From contig JAUXCB010000038.1 in assembly GCA_030619095.1 (NCBI GenBank), forward strand, positions 1 to 9,280: 9,280 nucleotides of DNA, given 5' to 3'. This DNA comes from Verrucomicrobiota bacterium. Its GTDB lineage: Bacteria > Verrucomicrobiota > Kiritimatiellia > Kiritimatiellales > Tichowtungiaceae. The notes below the pieces were generated by a model. The model had not been told where the DNA came from, did not search any database, and worked only from the letters and a program-made list of their open reading frames with translations. Positions 1 through 7,168 of this stretch are shown piece after piece. The translations under genes were made by a program, and so were the position numbers. How positions within the stretch are numbered: the stretch's first letter is position 1; each line of letters opens with the position of its first letter.

Positions 1-2265
1 CATCTTCAGAGCCTGAGTGAGGATCTTCGGCAGATGGATCGGGTCGATTCTGTCGTCTCAATTCTCGATGTTCCGCTACTGCGCAATCCACCGTGCCCGC
101 TCAGTGAGATCAAGTCGAACATCAAGCGGCTCAGCTCGTCGGATGTGGATCTGGCTCTGGCAGAGCGAGAGTTTAACGAGAGTCCGCTATTTAAAAACTA
201 TCTGGTTAGCGAGGATCTCAAGTCCACGGCTCTGCTGGTTGTTCTCAAGCCCAACGAACGGCTCTCCCGGCTTGGCGAGGAGCGCGCGAACTGGAAGTCG
301 GCGGAGAGTACCGGGCCGCTGACCCGCACGGAACGCCTGCAGAAACGGATGTCGGAAGAGGCGTATCGTCAGGAAAAGGGCCAGACGATCCGGCAACGCA
401 GAGAGGATATGGTCGAAATTCGTTCCATTATTGATCGCTACCGGGTCGCGGGAACCCATTATCTTGGCGGCGTTCCGATGATTGCCGACGATATGCTCAC
501 CTTCATTCGCAATGACCTGAAAATATTCGGGTTCGGCATTCTTCTGTTTCTTCTGCTGACGCTCGGTTTTATTTTCCGCCGCGTTCGCTGGGTGCTGTTG
601 CCCATGCTCTGCTGTCTTCTCTCCGTGACCGCGATGATGGGGTTGCTCGGGATCTTCCGCTGGGATGTTACGGTGGTCTCCTCCAACTTCATCTCGCTAC
701 AGATGATCATGACGATGGCTCTATCTATTCACATCGCGGTTCGCTACACAGAGCTGCTCGCCCGGCATCCGTTACGCGATCGGAACTCCCTGGTTGTCGA
801 GACGGTTCGCACCATCTTCCGTCCCTGCCTCTATACCACCACCACCACCATCGCCGGGTTCTCGTCGCTTGTCTTCTGTAATATCCTGCCGGTGATCAAT
901 TTCGGCTGGATGATGACGGCCGGGCTGACGGTGTCGCTGTTGGTCACCTTTATCATCATTCCGTCCGCACTCGCTCTATTGCCTCCCCTGCCATCTCTGC
1001 AGAGCAGGCACTTTGGAACCCGCTTTACCGGAGCAATGGCCTCGTTCACCCAGAACCGGCCGGGGTGGATTGGGCTGATCAGCATCGCGATTGCCGTGCT
1101 GACTGTGGTCGGGACGCTGAAGCTCAATGTCGAAAACAGTTTCATCAACTATTTTCGCCCCGGAACCGAGATTTATAAGGGGATGCACTTCATTGATCAG
1201 AATCTTGGGGGAACCACGCCGCTTGACATTGTCGTGGATTTCGATGCGGCACCCGTCGCGGTTTCAGTAGCTGATCCCGAACCGGAAGAGGCAGGTTTTT
1301 TTGATGAATTCGACGAGTTTGAGTCTGAGGCCGATCAGGATAAATACTGGTATACCCCGGCAAAGCTCGATCTGATCGGAAGGATACACCGCTATCTGGA
1401 TGCGCGCACGGAGGTGGGCAAGGTACTCTCCCTTCATACGGTGATGGAGTTTGCACAGTGGCTTAATGGGGGTGAAAAGCTCGATGGGCTGGGCACGATC
1501 CTTCTGTTTAATGAACTGCCGGAGGATTTCAGGGAGTTTGTGCTGAAGCCTTATGTTTCGATTGAGGCCAATCAGGCCCGTGTTTCAGTCCGTATTGAGG
1601 ATTCCCTGAAACATCTTCGGCGTGACCATCTCCTGCGCGATATTCGCCAGGATCTGGGTGCCGAACTGGACAACCGGACGGAATCGATTCAGCTCACCGG
1701 GATGATGGTGCTCTACAATAATATGCTGCAAAGCCTCTTCGCATCACAGTTTCAGACTATCGGCATCACCGTGGCCGCCATTTTGCTTATGTTTGTTCTT
1801 CTCTTCCGGTCGGTCACCATCGCGCTCATTGCCATGATCCCCAATCTGATTTCCTCGCTGGTTATCCTCGGGGTGATGGGACTGGCTGGGATCCCACTCG
1901 ATATGATGACGATTACCATCGTCGCCATCAGCGTGGGAATTGCCGTGGACAACACCATTCATTATATTCATCGCTTCCAGCATGAACTGCAGGTGGACGG
2001 GAGCTATGTTTTGGCCATGCACCGAACCCATGGATCGATTGGTCGGGCATTGTACTACACCACATTCACCATCGTGGTCGGCTTCTCGATCCTGACATTC
2101 AGCAACTTTATCCCCAGCGTGTTATTCGGCTTGTTCACCGGGCTGGCCATTGCAATGGCTCTGCTGGCCTCTCTCACGCTCCTGCCGGTGATGCTGATCA
2201 AGTTCAAACCGTTTAAACGGCTGGGGGACTCATCGGGTTCCCCGAATCGGACGGAGCCGATGTGA
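1..2265 (+). CDS. MMPL/COG1033-type RND-superfamily exporter, 5'-truncated by window edge
   Basis: Inner-membrane, probably proton-driven exporter of the RND superfamily (MMPL/HpnN-like, COG1033); substrate unknown, and relatives often move lipids or other hydrophobic compounds. The frame is open from base 1, so the ATG at 34 is internal and the gene starts upstream. Of the usual 12 membrane helices, 11 are visible. Counting from the first visible codon they lie near 174-193, 198-218, 225-247, 279-293, 302-328, 355-371, then 585-603, 608-629, 633-657, 686-703 and 706-733. Helix 1 and part of the first periplasmic domain are missing. A second periplasmic domain spans about 372-584 and holds an acidic stretch at 425-447. 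The family motif GIAVDNTIHYIHRF lies in helix 10, with its acidic residue at D650. The equivalent place in helix 4 reads ALSIH, with Leu241 where relatives usually have Asp. It ends 225 nt before the secretin gene, so co-transcription is uncertain. Family call is firm. Confidence 0.9.
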   Translation, partial: HLQSLSEDLRQMDRVDSVVSILDVPLLRNPPCPLSEIKSNIKRLSSSDVDLALAEREFNESPLFKNYLVSEDLKSTALLVVLKPNERLSRLGEERANWKSAESTGPLTRTERLQKRMSEEAYRQEKGQTIRQRREDMVEIRSIIDRYRVAGTHYLGGVPMIADDMLTFIRNDLKIFGFGILLFLLLTLGFIFRRVRWVLLPMLCCLLSVTAMMGLLGIFRWDVTVVSSNFISLQMIMTMALSIHIAVRYTELLARHPLRDRNSLVVETVRTIFRPCLYTTTTTIAGFSSLVFCNILPVINFGWMMTAGLTVSLLVTFIIIPSALALLPPLPSLQSRHFGTRFTGAMASFTQNRPGWIGLISIAIAVLTVVGTLKLNVENSFINYFRPGTEIYKGMHFIDQNLGGTTPLDIVVDFDAAPVAVSVADPEPEEAGFFDEFDEFESEADQDKYWYTPAKLDLIGRIHRYLDARTEVGKVLSLHTVMEFAQWLNGGEKLDGLGTILLFNELPEDFREFVLKPYVSIEANQARVSVRIEDSLKHLRRDHLLRDIRQDLGAELDNRTESIQLTGMMVLYNNMLQSLFASQFQTIGITVAAILLMFVLLFRSVTIALIAMIPNLISSLVILGVMGLAGIPLDMMTITIVAISVGIAVDNTIHYIHRFQHELQVDGSYVLAMHRTHGSIGRALYYTTFTIVVGFSILTFSNFIPSVLFGLFTGLAIAMALLASLTLLPVMLIKFKPFKRLGDSSGSPNRTEPM

Positions 2266-2275
2266 TCTCCGCGCC

Positions 2276-2310
2276 GCGCTCGCCGGATTCGTTGAGCGCA
2301 TGATCCTTTT
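2276..2310 (+). terminator. Weak terminator-like hairpin after the RND gene
   Basis: GCGCTC at 2276-2281 pairs with GAGCGC at 2294-2299 across a 12-nt loop. A run of four T (2307-2310) follows seven bases later. The stem is short and the T-run is short and displaced, so this is at best a weak intrinsic terminator. It lies 10 nt past the RND stop codon, where one would be expected. Confidence 0.25.
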
Positions 2311-2399
2311 AGACGGAATGGAAACGACACTGAATTTTGTTCGGGCGTGGGGGCGTTTAGTTCTTATTGTTTGCAGAGCTTGGCTTCCCTTTTTGGGAG

Positions 2400-2430
2400 T
2401 GATAACTTTTATGCCTAGTTTATGTACAAT
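2400..2430 (+). promoter_or_regulatory. Possible promoter region of the secretin-MacAB operon
   Basis: An AT-rich stretch lies 60-90 nt before the chosen GTG start of the secretin gene. TACAAT at 2425-2430 resembles a -10 box, but no convincing -35 box sits 16-18 nt upstream. If TACAAT is a real -10 box, transcription would begin near 2437. That is downstream of the alternative ATG at 2422 and supports the later start. The rest of the gap (2311-2399 and 2431-2479) shows nothing I can name, apart from a small TCCC/GGGA inverted repeat with a T-rich loop near 2385-2400. Confidence 0.25.
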
Positions 2431-2479
2431 AAATTGGCTGAAGGTAACGTTAGATATCATTGGTTTGGTTTGAAAACAC

Positions 2480-2493
2480 AGGGGAAAAACGTG
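2480..2493 (+). promoter_or_regulatory. Ribosome binding site that fixes the GTG start of the secretin
   Basis: AGGGG at 2480-2484 lies six bases before GTG at 2491. The first 20 codons from this GTG spell a clean export signal (MIKKILILMV onward). The in-frame ATG at 2422 has no Shine-Dalgarno sequence and would put 23 polar residues ahead of that signal. The GTG is therefore preferred. Confidence 0.7.
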
Positions 2494-3798
2494 ATAAAAA
2501 AAATACTCATTCTGATGGTGTGTGTTGCCTCCTGTGCCGCGCTGGCACAAGAACCGCCTGCGAAAAAAAAACGCAAGAAACCCCCAGAAAGACCCGTGGC
2601 GATGGCCCCGGCGAACATCGTGGAGACGGTGCCAGATTCGGGTTCGGTTCAGAACGGAAGTCAGGAAAACTTCGATAAGGTTATGGGGAGTTTTTCTGAG
2701 TTGGCCATGAAGTTTTCCAAAGAGGATTCCAGCAACATCGATCTCTTTGTTTATGAATGTAAATATATCAGCGCCGAGGCGTTCAGCCGGGCATTGGAAC
2801 CATTCCTTTCGGTCAACGGAGAACTGGCGGCCTGTGAAGATGCTGATTTGGTGATTATTTCCGATGAAAAAGACCGCATGGAACGGTTGAAGAAAATTGC
2901 GGAATCGATTGATCGCCCGGTACGGCAGGTGCTTGTCAGTGCCAGCGTGGTTGCCTTCCAGATCACCGATGGCTTCGAAAAAGATTTGAGTATTCAGTAT
3001 AGCCAGTTCCGAAACATGAAGAATTTGGGGTCGGGCGGGACTGCGGATTTGGCCGAACGGGTTTTGAATGCCATCTTGCCGGCTGGCGGGAATCCCTCCT
3101 CGTTGAGCGGGCACTCTTCATACGTTTATTATGATCCGGAAGAACAAGCCATTTTCTCTTCCTTTCTCACGTTCCTCGACAGCAGCGGAAGCGCCCGAAT
3201 TCTCTCTTCGCCGTCACTGATTATGCGACGCGGGTATACGGGAAATATTCTATCCGGGGAGGACATCCCAATCACCAAATCTACCCAGAACTCGGCCGGA
3301 ACAAATTATTCGGTAGATTACAAATCGGTCGGCATCAAATTGCGGGTGACCCCTGAGTCGATCTTCGATGACCGGGTGGTGCTGGAAGTCAGCCCGGAAG
3401 TTTCTAATATTGTTCGTTATGAAGAATCCGCCGCGGGCCGCAACCCGGTGATTGCCATCCGTAATGCCAGCACCAAGCTGGAAATCAACGATGGACATAT
3501 GGTCTCGATCGGCGGCTTGCTTCGCGAAGAGCAGATCGAAACAAAAAAACAGGTTCCAATTCTTGGACGTATTCCGTTGCTGGGAACCCTGTTCCGGGCA
3601 TCGAGCAGTGAATCGGTTCGGTCGCAACTGGTTATCTTTCTGACGGTGGATGTGGTGGACCCCGCAGACCTTTCATCGGATACGATTCGTGCGGGTGAAC
3701 TCTCGGACGAGCTCCAAGAAAAGGTCGATGCCTCCCGTAAAGAACCCTCTCGTCAGAAGAGATCCTTGTGGGACGGACTGAAAAAACTCTTCCGGTGA
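2491..3798 (+). CDS. Minimal secretin (GspD/PilQ/pIV superfamily outer-membrane pore)
   Basis: Secretins form large gated multimeric channels in the outer membrane. This one has 435 residues, far shorter than GspD (about 650) and close to phage pIV. Residues 1-19 are an export signal ending ALA before Q20; VASC ending at Cys15 also fits a lipobox, so it might be a lipoprotein. A Lys/Pro-rich linker (about 22-38) follows. One secretin N-domain lies at about 84-143 (YISAEAFSRALEPFL, then LVIISDEKDRMERLKKIAESID). The secretin barrel domain covers about 144-390, with LSSPSLIMRRG, the gate region around GNILSGEDIPI, and the signature VPILGRIPLLGTLFR at 355-369 followed by RSQLVIFLTVDVV. The 45-residue tail ends in the basic amphipathic SLWDGLKKLFR. 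No N0 domain or array of N-domains is seen. It lies 4 nt before the adaptor gene and is clearly in its operon. The superfamily is certain; the role as exit duct for the downstream ABC exporter is inferred. Confidence 0.9.
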   Translation: MIKKILILMVCVASCAALAQEPPAKKKRKKPPERPVAMAPANIVETVPDSGSVQNGSQENFDKVMGSFSELAMKFSKEDSSNIDLFVYECKYISAEAFSRALEPFLSVNGELAACEDADLVIISDEKDRMERLKKIAESIDRPVRQVLVSASVVAFQITDGFEKDLSIQYSQFRNMKNLGSGGTADLAERVLNAILPAGGNPSSLSGHSSYVYYDPEEQAIFSSFLTFLDSSGSARILSSPSLIMRRGYTGNILSGEDIPITKSTQNSAGTNYSVDYKSVGIKLRVTPESIFDDRVVLEVSPEVSNIVRYEESAAGRNPVIAIRNASTKLEINDGHMVSIGGLLREEQIETKKQVPILGRIPLLGTLFRASSSESVRSQLVIFLTVDVVDPADLSSDTIRAGELSDELQEKVDASRKEPSRQKRSLWDGLKKLFR

Positions 3799-3802
3799 CA
3801 TC

Positions 3803-5269
3803 ATGCAAAAATTGATTCATCATTCCGTTCTTTGTCTGACCGCGTTGCTCGTTTTAAACGGGTGCGGAAAAAAGGATCACGGAGACGATCAGCCCGATCA
3901 AATCTATGAAGTGACTCAGGGGAACTTCAATATCATCATTTCTGCGAACGGCACGCTCGATGCCATTAAGCGTTATAACATCGAAGCACCACCGATCGCC
4001 AAGAGGGGGCTCGATATTATTGAGGCGGTGGACAATCAGACCCCCCTTAAGAAAGGGGACCAGATTGTTCTCTTCTCGGATGAGAAATATATCGAGCACC
4101 TTGAGGATCAGGAAATAAGAATCGAAGAGGGCGAGAAAAACCTGATGCTTCACGAGCAGGATTATCAGATGAAAATCGCCGATATTGTCAGTCTGATCAA
4201 AAAGGCGACCGATGCGCACCGTGCAAGTCTCGAGGCCCTCGAGAAATATGTGAATGAAGATGCCCCTTTGCAAAAGAAAGATCTTCAGAAAGACGTTGAG
4301 GTCGCCCGGAAGAATGTAAAGGATGAGAAGAGGGATCTTGCTCAGTTGAAGGAGAATCTGCTCTCCGCCTCCATGGGCGATGAAGGCGCGCGGCTGGGAA
4401 TCGAAGGGCAGATCGAGGATTCGAAAGAAAAGATGGAGAACCTGGAGAACGCAGAAGAACGGCAGATTTATGATCTGCGGATTTTCAAGCAGTACACGTT
4501 TCCTCAGAACTCGCGGATACTGCAGCAGACTGTAGTCAAGGCCGAAATGGATCTGCAGAAACAGCTGGTAAATGCCACCGCGCAACGGGTGCAGCTGGAA
4601 CGGAAAATCTATGCGCAGAAGCGCACGCTGAAAACATTGCGCAAGCAGCGGAGTGATTTAATTGAAAATATGGGCATGCTCACCGTCACGGCGCCGGTTG
4701 ATGGTGTGATCAGCTACGGGGATCCCAACCCGCGCCGCCGCCATCAACAGCAGAAAGAAATCGTCGTGGGGGCTTCCCTGCAGCCTTCCGAGTTGATTGG
4801 CAGTATTCCGGATTTGAGCCGTTTAGTCGTGACTCTGGATATTCCCGAGACCACTCGGTCCAAAGTCGATGTTGGAATGCGCTCCGAGATGCGCATCAAG
4901 GCGCTGCCGAATCTGAGAATGTCCGGTGAGGTGAGTAAAATCGCTGATATGGCATCCCATCTGAACTTCTGGGATCGTACCAGCCCGAAAATATATCCCA
5001 CCGTCATTTTGATTTATGAGACCGATCCCGCGCTTCGTCCCGGTATGAGCGTGGAGGTCGATATGGTTTCAGAAGAGATTCGCAACGTGATTTTTGTTCC
5101 CGTTGAAGCGCTCTACGCAAAAGAGGGAACGATTTTCTGCCGAGTCAGGAAAAGGATGGGTCCTGAGGAACGCGAGGTGAGAATCGGGCGAAGTTCCAGT
5201 AGTTTTGTGGAAATCCTGGAGGGTCTTGAGCCTGGGGAGAAGGTTCTTCTGAGCCGGGAGGGGCTGTAA
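3803..5269 (+). CDS. MacA/HlyD-family periplasmic adaptor lipoprotein with very long helical hairpin
   Basis: Periplasmic adaptor (membrane fusion protein) that links an inner-membrane transporter to an outer-membrane channel. It has 488 residues. The signal peptide ends in the lipobox-like LNGC with Cys21, suggesting lipid anchoring; Asn at -2 is slightly unusual. The first lipoyl half and beta region cover about 35-92. Residues 94-290 are almost entirely charged heptad-like helix, with a likely break near YTFPQN (231-236). The second lipoyl half follows (TVTAPVDGVISYG, 294-306), then beta-barrel and membrane-proximal domains (about 320-488, including LRPGMSVEVD at 411-420). The hairpin seems much longer than in E. 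coli MacA or AcrA. The start is ATG at 3803, with GGTGA (3794-3798), which contains the secretin stop, acting as a Shine-Dalgarno-like site. This implies translational coupling to the secretin. The ABC ATPase follows after 1 nt. Family is firm; partner and substrate are inferred. Confidence 0.9.
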   Translation: MQKLIHHSVLCLTALLVLNGCGKKDHGDDQPDQIYEVTQGNFNIIISANGTLDAIKRYNIEAPPIAKRGLDIIEAVDNQTPLKKGDQIVLFSDEKYIEHLEDQEIRIEEGEKNLMLHEQDYQMKIADIVSLIKKATDAHRASLEALEKYVNEDAPLQKKDLQKDVEVARKNVKDEKRDLAQLKENLLSASMGDEGARLGIEGQIEDSKEKMENLENAEERQIYDLRIFKQYTFPQNSRILQQTVVKAEMDLQKQLVNATAQRVQLERKIYAQKRTLKTLRKQRSDLIENMGMLTVTAPVDGVISYGDPNPRRRHQQQKEIVVGASLQPSELIGSIPDLSRLVVTLDIPETTRSKVDVGMRSEMRIKALPNLRMSGEVSKIADMASHLNFWDRTSPKIYPTVILIYETDPALRPGMSVEVDMVSEEIRNVIFVPVEALYAKEGTIFCRVRKRMGPEEREVRIGRSSSSFVEILEGLEPGEKVLLSREGL

Positions 5270-5273
5270 GTTG
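5256..5273 (+). promoter_or_regulatory. Ribosome binding site for the TTG start of the ABC ATPase
   Basis: GGGAGGGG at 5256-5263, inside the end of the adaptor gene, is a strong Shine-Dalgarno-like run placed 7 nt before TTG at 5271. Translation from this TTG gives MSLIQLQGISRVYGSG, the standard N-terminus of LolD/MacB-type ATPases. No ATG or GTG lies in a better place, so a rare TTG start is chosen. Confidence 0.7.
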
Positions 5274-5942
5274 AGTTTGATTCAATTGCAGGGAATCAGT
5301 CGGGTCTACGGTAGCGGAAAGACTGCGGTTCATGCGTTGCGATCCGCGGATCTTCGCATCGAAAAGGGCACCTTCGTCGCCATTTATGGCGCGTCCGGCT
5401 CCGGAAAATCCACCATGCTCAATATGCTCGGACTGCTCGATGAACCCACCGCAGGTTCATACTGGTTGGAAGGGCGTAATGTCGCGAACCTTTCCGATAA
5501 GGAGCGCTCTTATATTCGCTGTCGAAAAGTGGGAATCATCTTTCAGTCCTTCAACCTCTTCCCTCATTTTTCGATCCTTGAAAACGTCTGTATGCCTATG
5601 CGGTTTGCCGGACTGGAGCGAAAGGAGATGCTTGCCCGGGCGGCAGAGCTGTTGGATCGCCTCGGCCTTGGCTCCCGGCTGAAACATAGTCCCTCACAGC
5701 TTTCCGGCGGGCAGTGTCAGCGCGTTGCCATCGCGCGGGCGCTGGCGAATAATCCTGCCGTAATTCTCGGTGATGAGCCCACCGGAAATCTTGATGAAAA
5801 AACCGGCGATGAAATGATTGGGATCTTTCATGAGCTCGTTGCGGAGGGTCGGACCGTTGTGATGGTTACCCATAATGCTGAATACGAAAAAGAGGTGCAG
5901 CGGGTGATCGAGTTGCACGATGGAACTGTGGTGCGTCAATGA
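5271..5942 (+). CDS. ABC transporter ATPase, LolD/MacB type
   Basis: Cytoplasmic ATPase that powers the MacB/FtsX-type permease encoded next. Length is 223 residues, typical for stand-alone LolD/MacB-class subunits. All key motifs are present: Walker A GASGSGKST (40-48), Q-loop Gln92 (IIFQSFNLFPHFS), ABC signature LSGGQ (144-148), Walker B VILGDEP with catalytic Glu169, D-loop region GNLD (172-175) and H-loop His201. The family-typical QQR after the signature reads QCQR here, with Cys149. LeuGlyAsp replaces the more common LeuAlaAsp in Walker B; neither change should abolish activity. The TTG start is supported by the Shine-Dalgarno run. The stop overlaps the permease start as ATGA, so the two are translationally coupled. 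In E. coli MacB the ATPase and permease are one polypeptide; here they are split, as in Lol and many non-proteobacterial systems. Confidence 0.95.
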   Translation: MSLIQLQGISRVYGSGKTAVHALRSADLRIEKGTFVAIYGASGSGKSTMLNMLGLLDEPTAGSYWLEGRNVANLSDKERSYIRCRKVGIIFQSFNLFPHFSILENVCMPMRFAGLERKEMLARAAELLDRLGLGSRLKHSPSQLSGGQCQRVAIARALANNPAVILGDEPTGNLDEKTGDEMIGIFHELVAEGRTVVMVTHNAEYEKEVQRVIELHDGTVVRQ

Positions 5943-7162
5943 GCTTGATGTACAACCTCGAGTCGACCTGGTTGAGCTTGAAGCATCATGCCTTTCGCTC
6001 GCTACTCGCCATGCTCGGTGTGGTGCTCGGCGTCGCTGCGGTGGTTGGCATGCTTGCGGTGAGCGAAGGGGCCAAGCGCGAGTCGATCAATCGCATTCAG
6101 CAGCAGGGCGTTGATAACATCATTCTGCATTCTGAAAAGCCCAGGATAAATGAGTCCGGGGGAGAGGCCATCTTTTTTTATGGTATTTCAAAAAACGACA
6201 TCGCTCATTTCAACTCGGTTTTTGAGAATGTGAAAACCGTTGTGCCTATCGTGGAGATTCGCCACAAAAGCATCTACGTAAACGGACGTCCTTCTGATGT
6301 GATCCTCGCCGGAACGACACCGGAATTTCTTACCGTTTCGCGCTCTCAAAATGCCGACCCGCGCGGGCGGTGGCTTGTAGATACCGATTGTATTCTTTCT
6401 GAAATGGTTTGTTCTGTCGGGGTGGATGCGGCCCGTCAGCTGTTTGGTCTGGAAGATCCGCTGGGGAAGACGGTTTCCGTGGGTGGAACCACATTTAAGG
6501 TGGTCGGGCTTCTCAAAAACCCGCTTCGTTCCAAGCTGGCTGGGAAAAATGACATCAATAACATGGTTTTCGTGGACTATGAGACCTTGCTCTCGATCTT
6601 CAACCGTGACTTTATGGCGGTGGAGGCCAATTACGTCTATGTGCAGGTTGAGAACCTCGATTATCTAAAGAACACAGCCGGGCGTATTCGCACCTATCTT
6701 TCCGAAGTGCATGAGCTCCCGGATTACACAATCAGTGTTCCGTATGAACTGCTCCTCGCCGAGCAAGCCACTCAACGCGTATTCACCATTGTGATGGGGT
6801 CGATTGCCGCCATTTCTCTGCTTGTCGGTGGCATCGGCATCATGAATATCATGCTTGCCAACATTTATGAGCGAACCAAGGAGATTGGAACCTTGCGCGC
6901 ACTGGGAGCGCCGAAGCAAACCATTTTGGTGCAGTTTCTCTTTGAAGCCGTCACACTCACCGCACTGGGCGGATTGATCGGCGTCGGGATTGGATTTCTC
7001 ATCGCCGTGCTCATTAAGCATGCCGCCGCTATGCCGACGATTGTTACGCCCGGTAGCGTCATCGTTGCGCTCACGGTCTCCATTCTCACCGGTATCATTT
7101 TTGGTACTCATCCCGCATGGAAGGCCGCCAGCCTCAGTCCCATCGAAGCCCTTCGGCGGTAA
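5939..7162 (+). CDS. MacB/FtsX-family ABC transporter permease
   Basis: Inner-membrane permease of the type VII (MacB/FtsX/LolC-E) ABC class, working by mechanotransmission with the adaptor and outer-membrane duct. It has 407 residues. TM1 lies at about 21-41 (SLLAMLGVVLGVAAVVGML). A large periplasmic core domain (about 45-275) includes LEDPLGKTVSVGGTTFKVVG. TM2 lies at about 281-305 (SIAAISLLVGGIGIMNIML), TM3 at 335-359 and TM4 at 372-392. The cytoplasmic coupling segment after TM2 reads ERTKEIGTLRALGA, and the C-terminus has the family ending HPAWKAASLSPIEALRR. This is the four-TM MacB layout, not the 8-10 TM layout of some FtsX relatives. The start ATG at 5939 overlaps the ATPase stop. It is the last gene of the operon; the convergent gene begins only 6 nt past its stop. 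Only one permease gene is present, so a homodimer is expected. The exported substrate is unknown. Confidence 0.93.
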   Translation: MSLMYNLESTWLSLKHHAFRSLLAMLGVVLGVAAVVGMLAVSEGAKRESINRIQQQGVDNIILHSEKPRINESGGEAIFFYGISKNDIAHFNSVFENVKTVVPIVEIRHKSIYVNGRPSDVILAGTTPEFLTVSRSQNADPRGRWLVDTDCILSEMVCSVGVDAARQLFGLEDPLGKTVSVGGTTFKVVGLLKNPLRSKLAGKNDINNMVFVDYETLLSIFNRDFMAVEANYVYVQVENLDYLKNTAGRIRTYLSEVHELPDYTISVPYELLLAEQATQRVFTIVMGSIAAISLLVGGIGIMNIMLANIYERTKEIGTLRALGAPKQTILVQFLFEAVTLTALGGLIGVGIGFLIAVLIKHAAAMPTIVTPGSVIVALTVSILTGIIFGTHPAWKAASLSPIEALRR

Positions 7163-7168
7163 CGGAAT

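Noticed and set aside
2230..3114. Minus-strand frame of 294 codons over the RND-secretin gap and the secretin start
   Set aside because: It overlaps the secretin N-domain, which is plainly coding on the plus strand, and resembles no protein family I know.
3554..3568. TTCCAATTCTTGGAC in the secretin, one base short of the TTCCAANNNTTGGAA palindrome
   Set aside because: It encodes the conserved secretin motif VPILGR, lacks the ACC centre and the T/A flanks, and is best taken as coincidence.
3854..4585. Minus-strand frame of 243 codons opposite the adaptor
   Set aside because: It mirrors the Glu/Lys/Gln-rich coiled coil as Leu/Phe/Ile-rich sequence, a known shadow effect.
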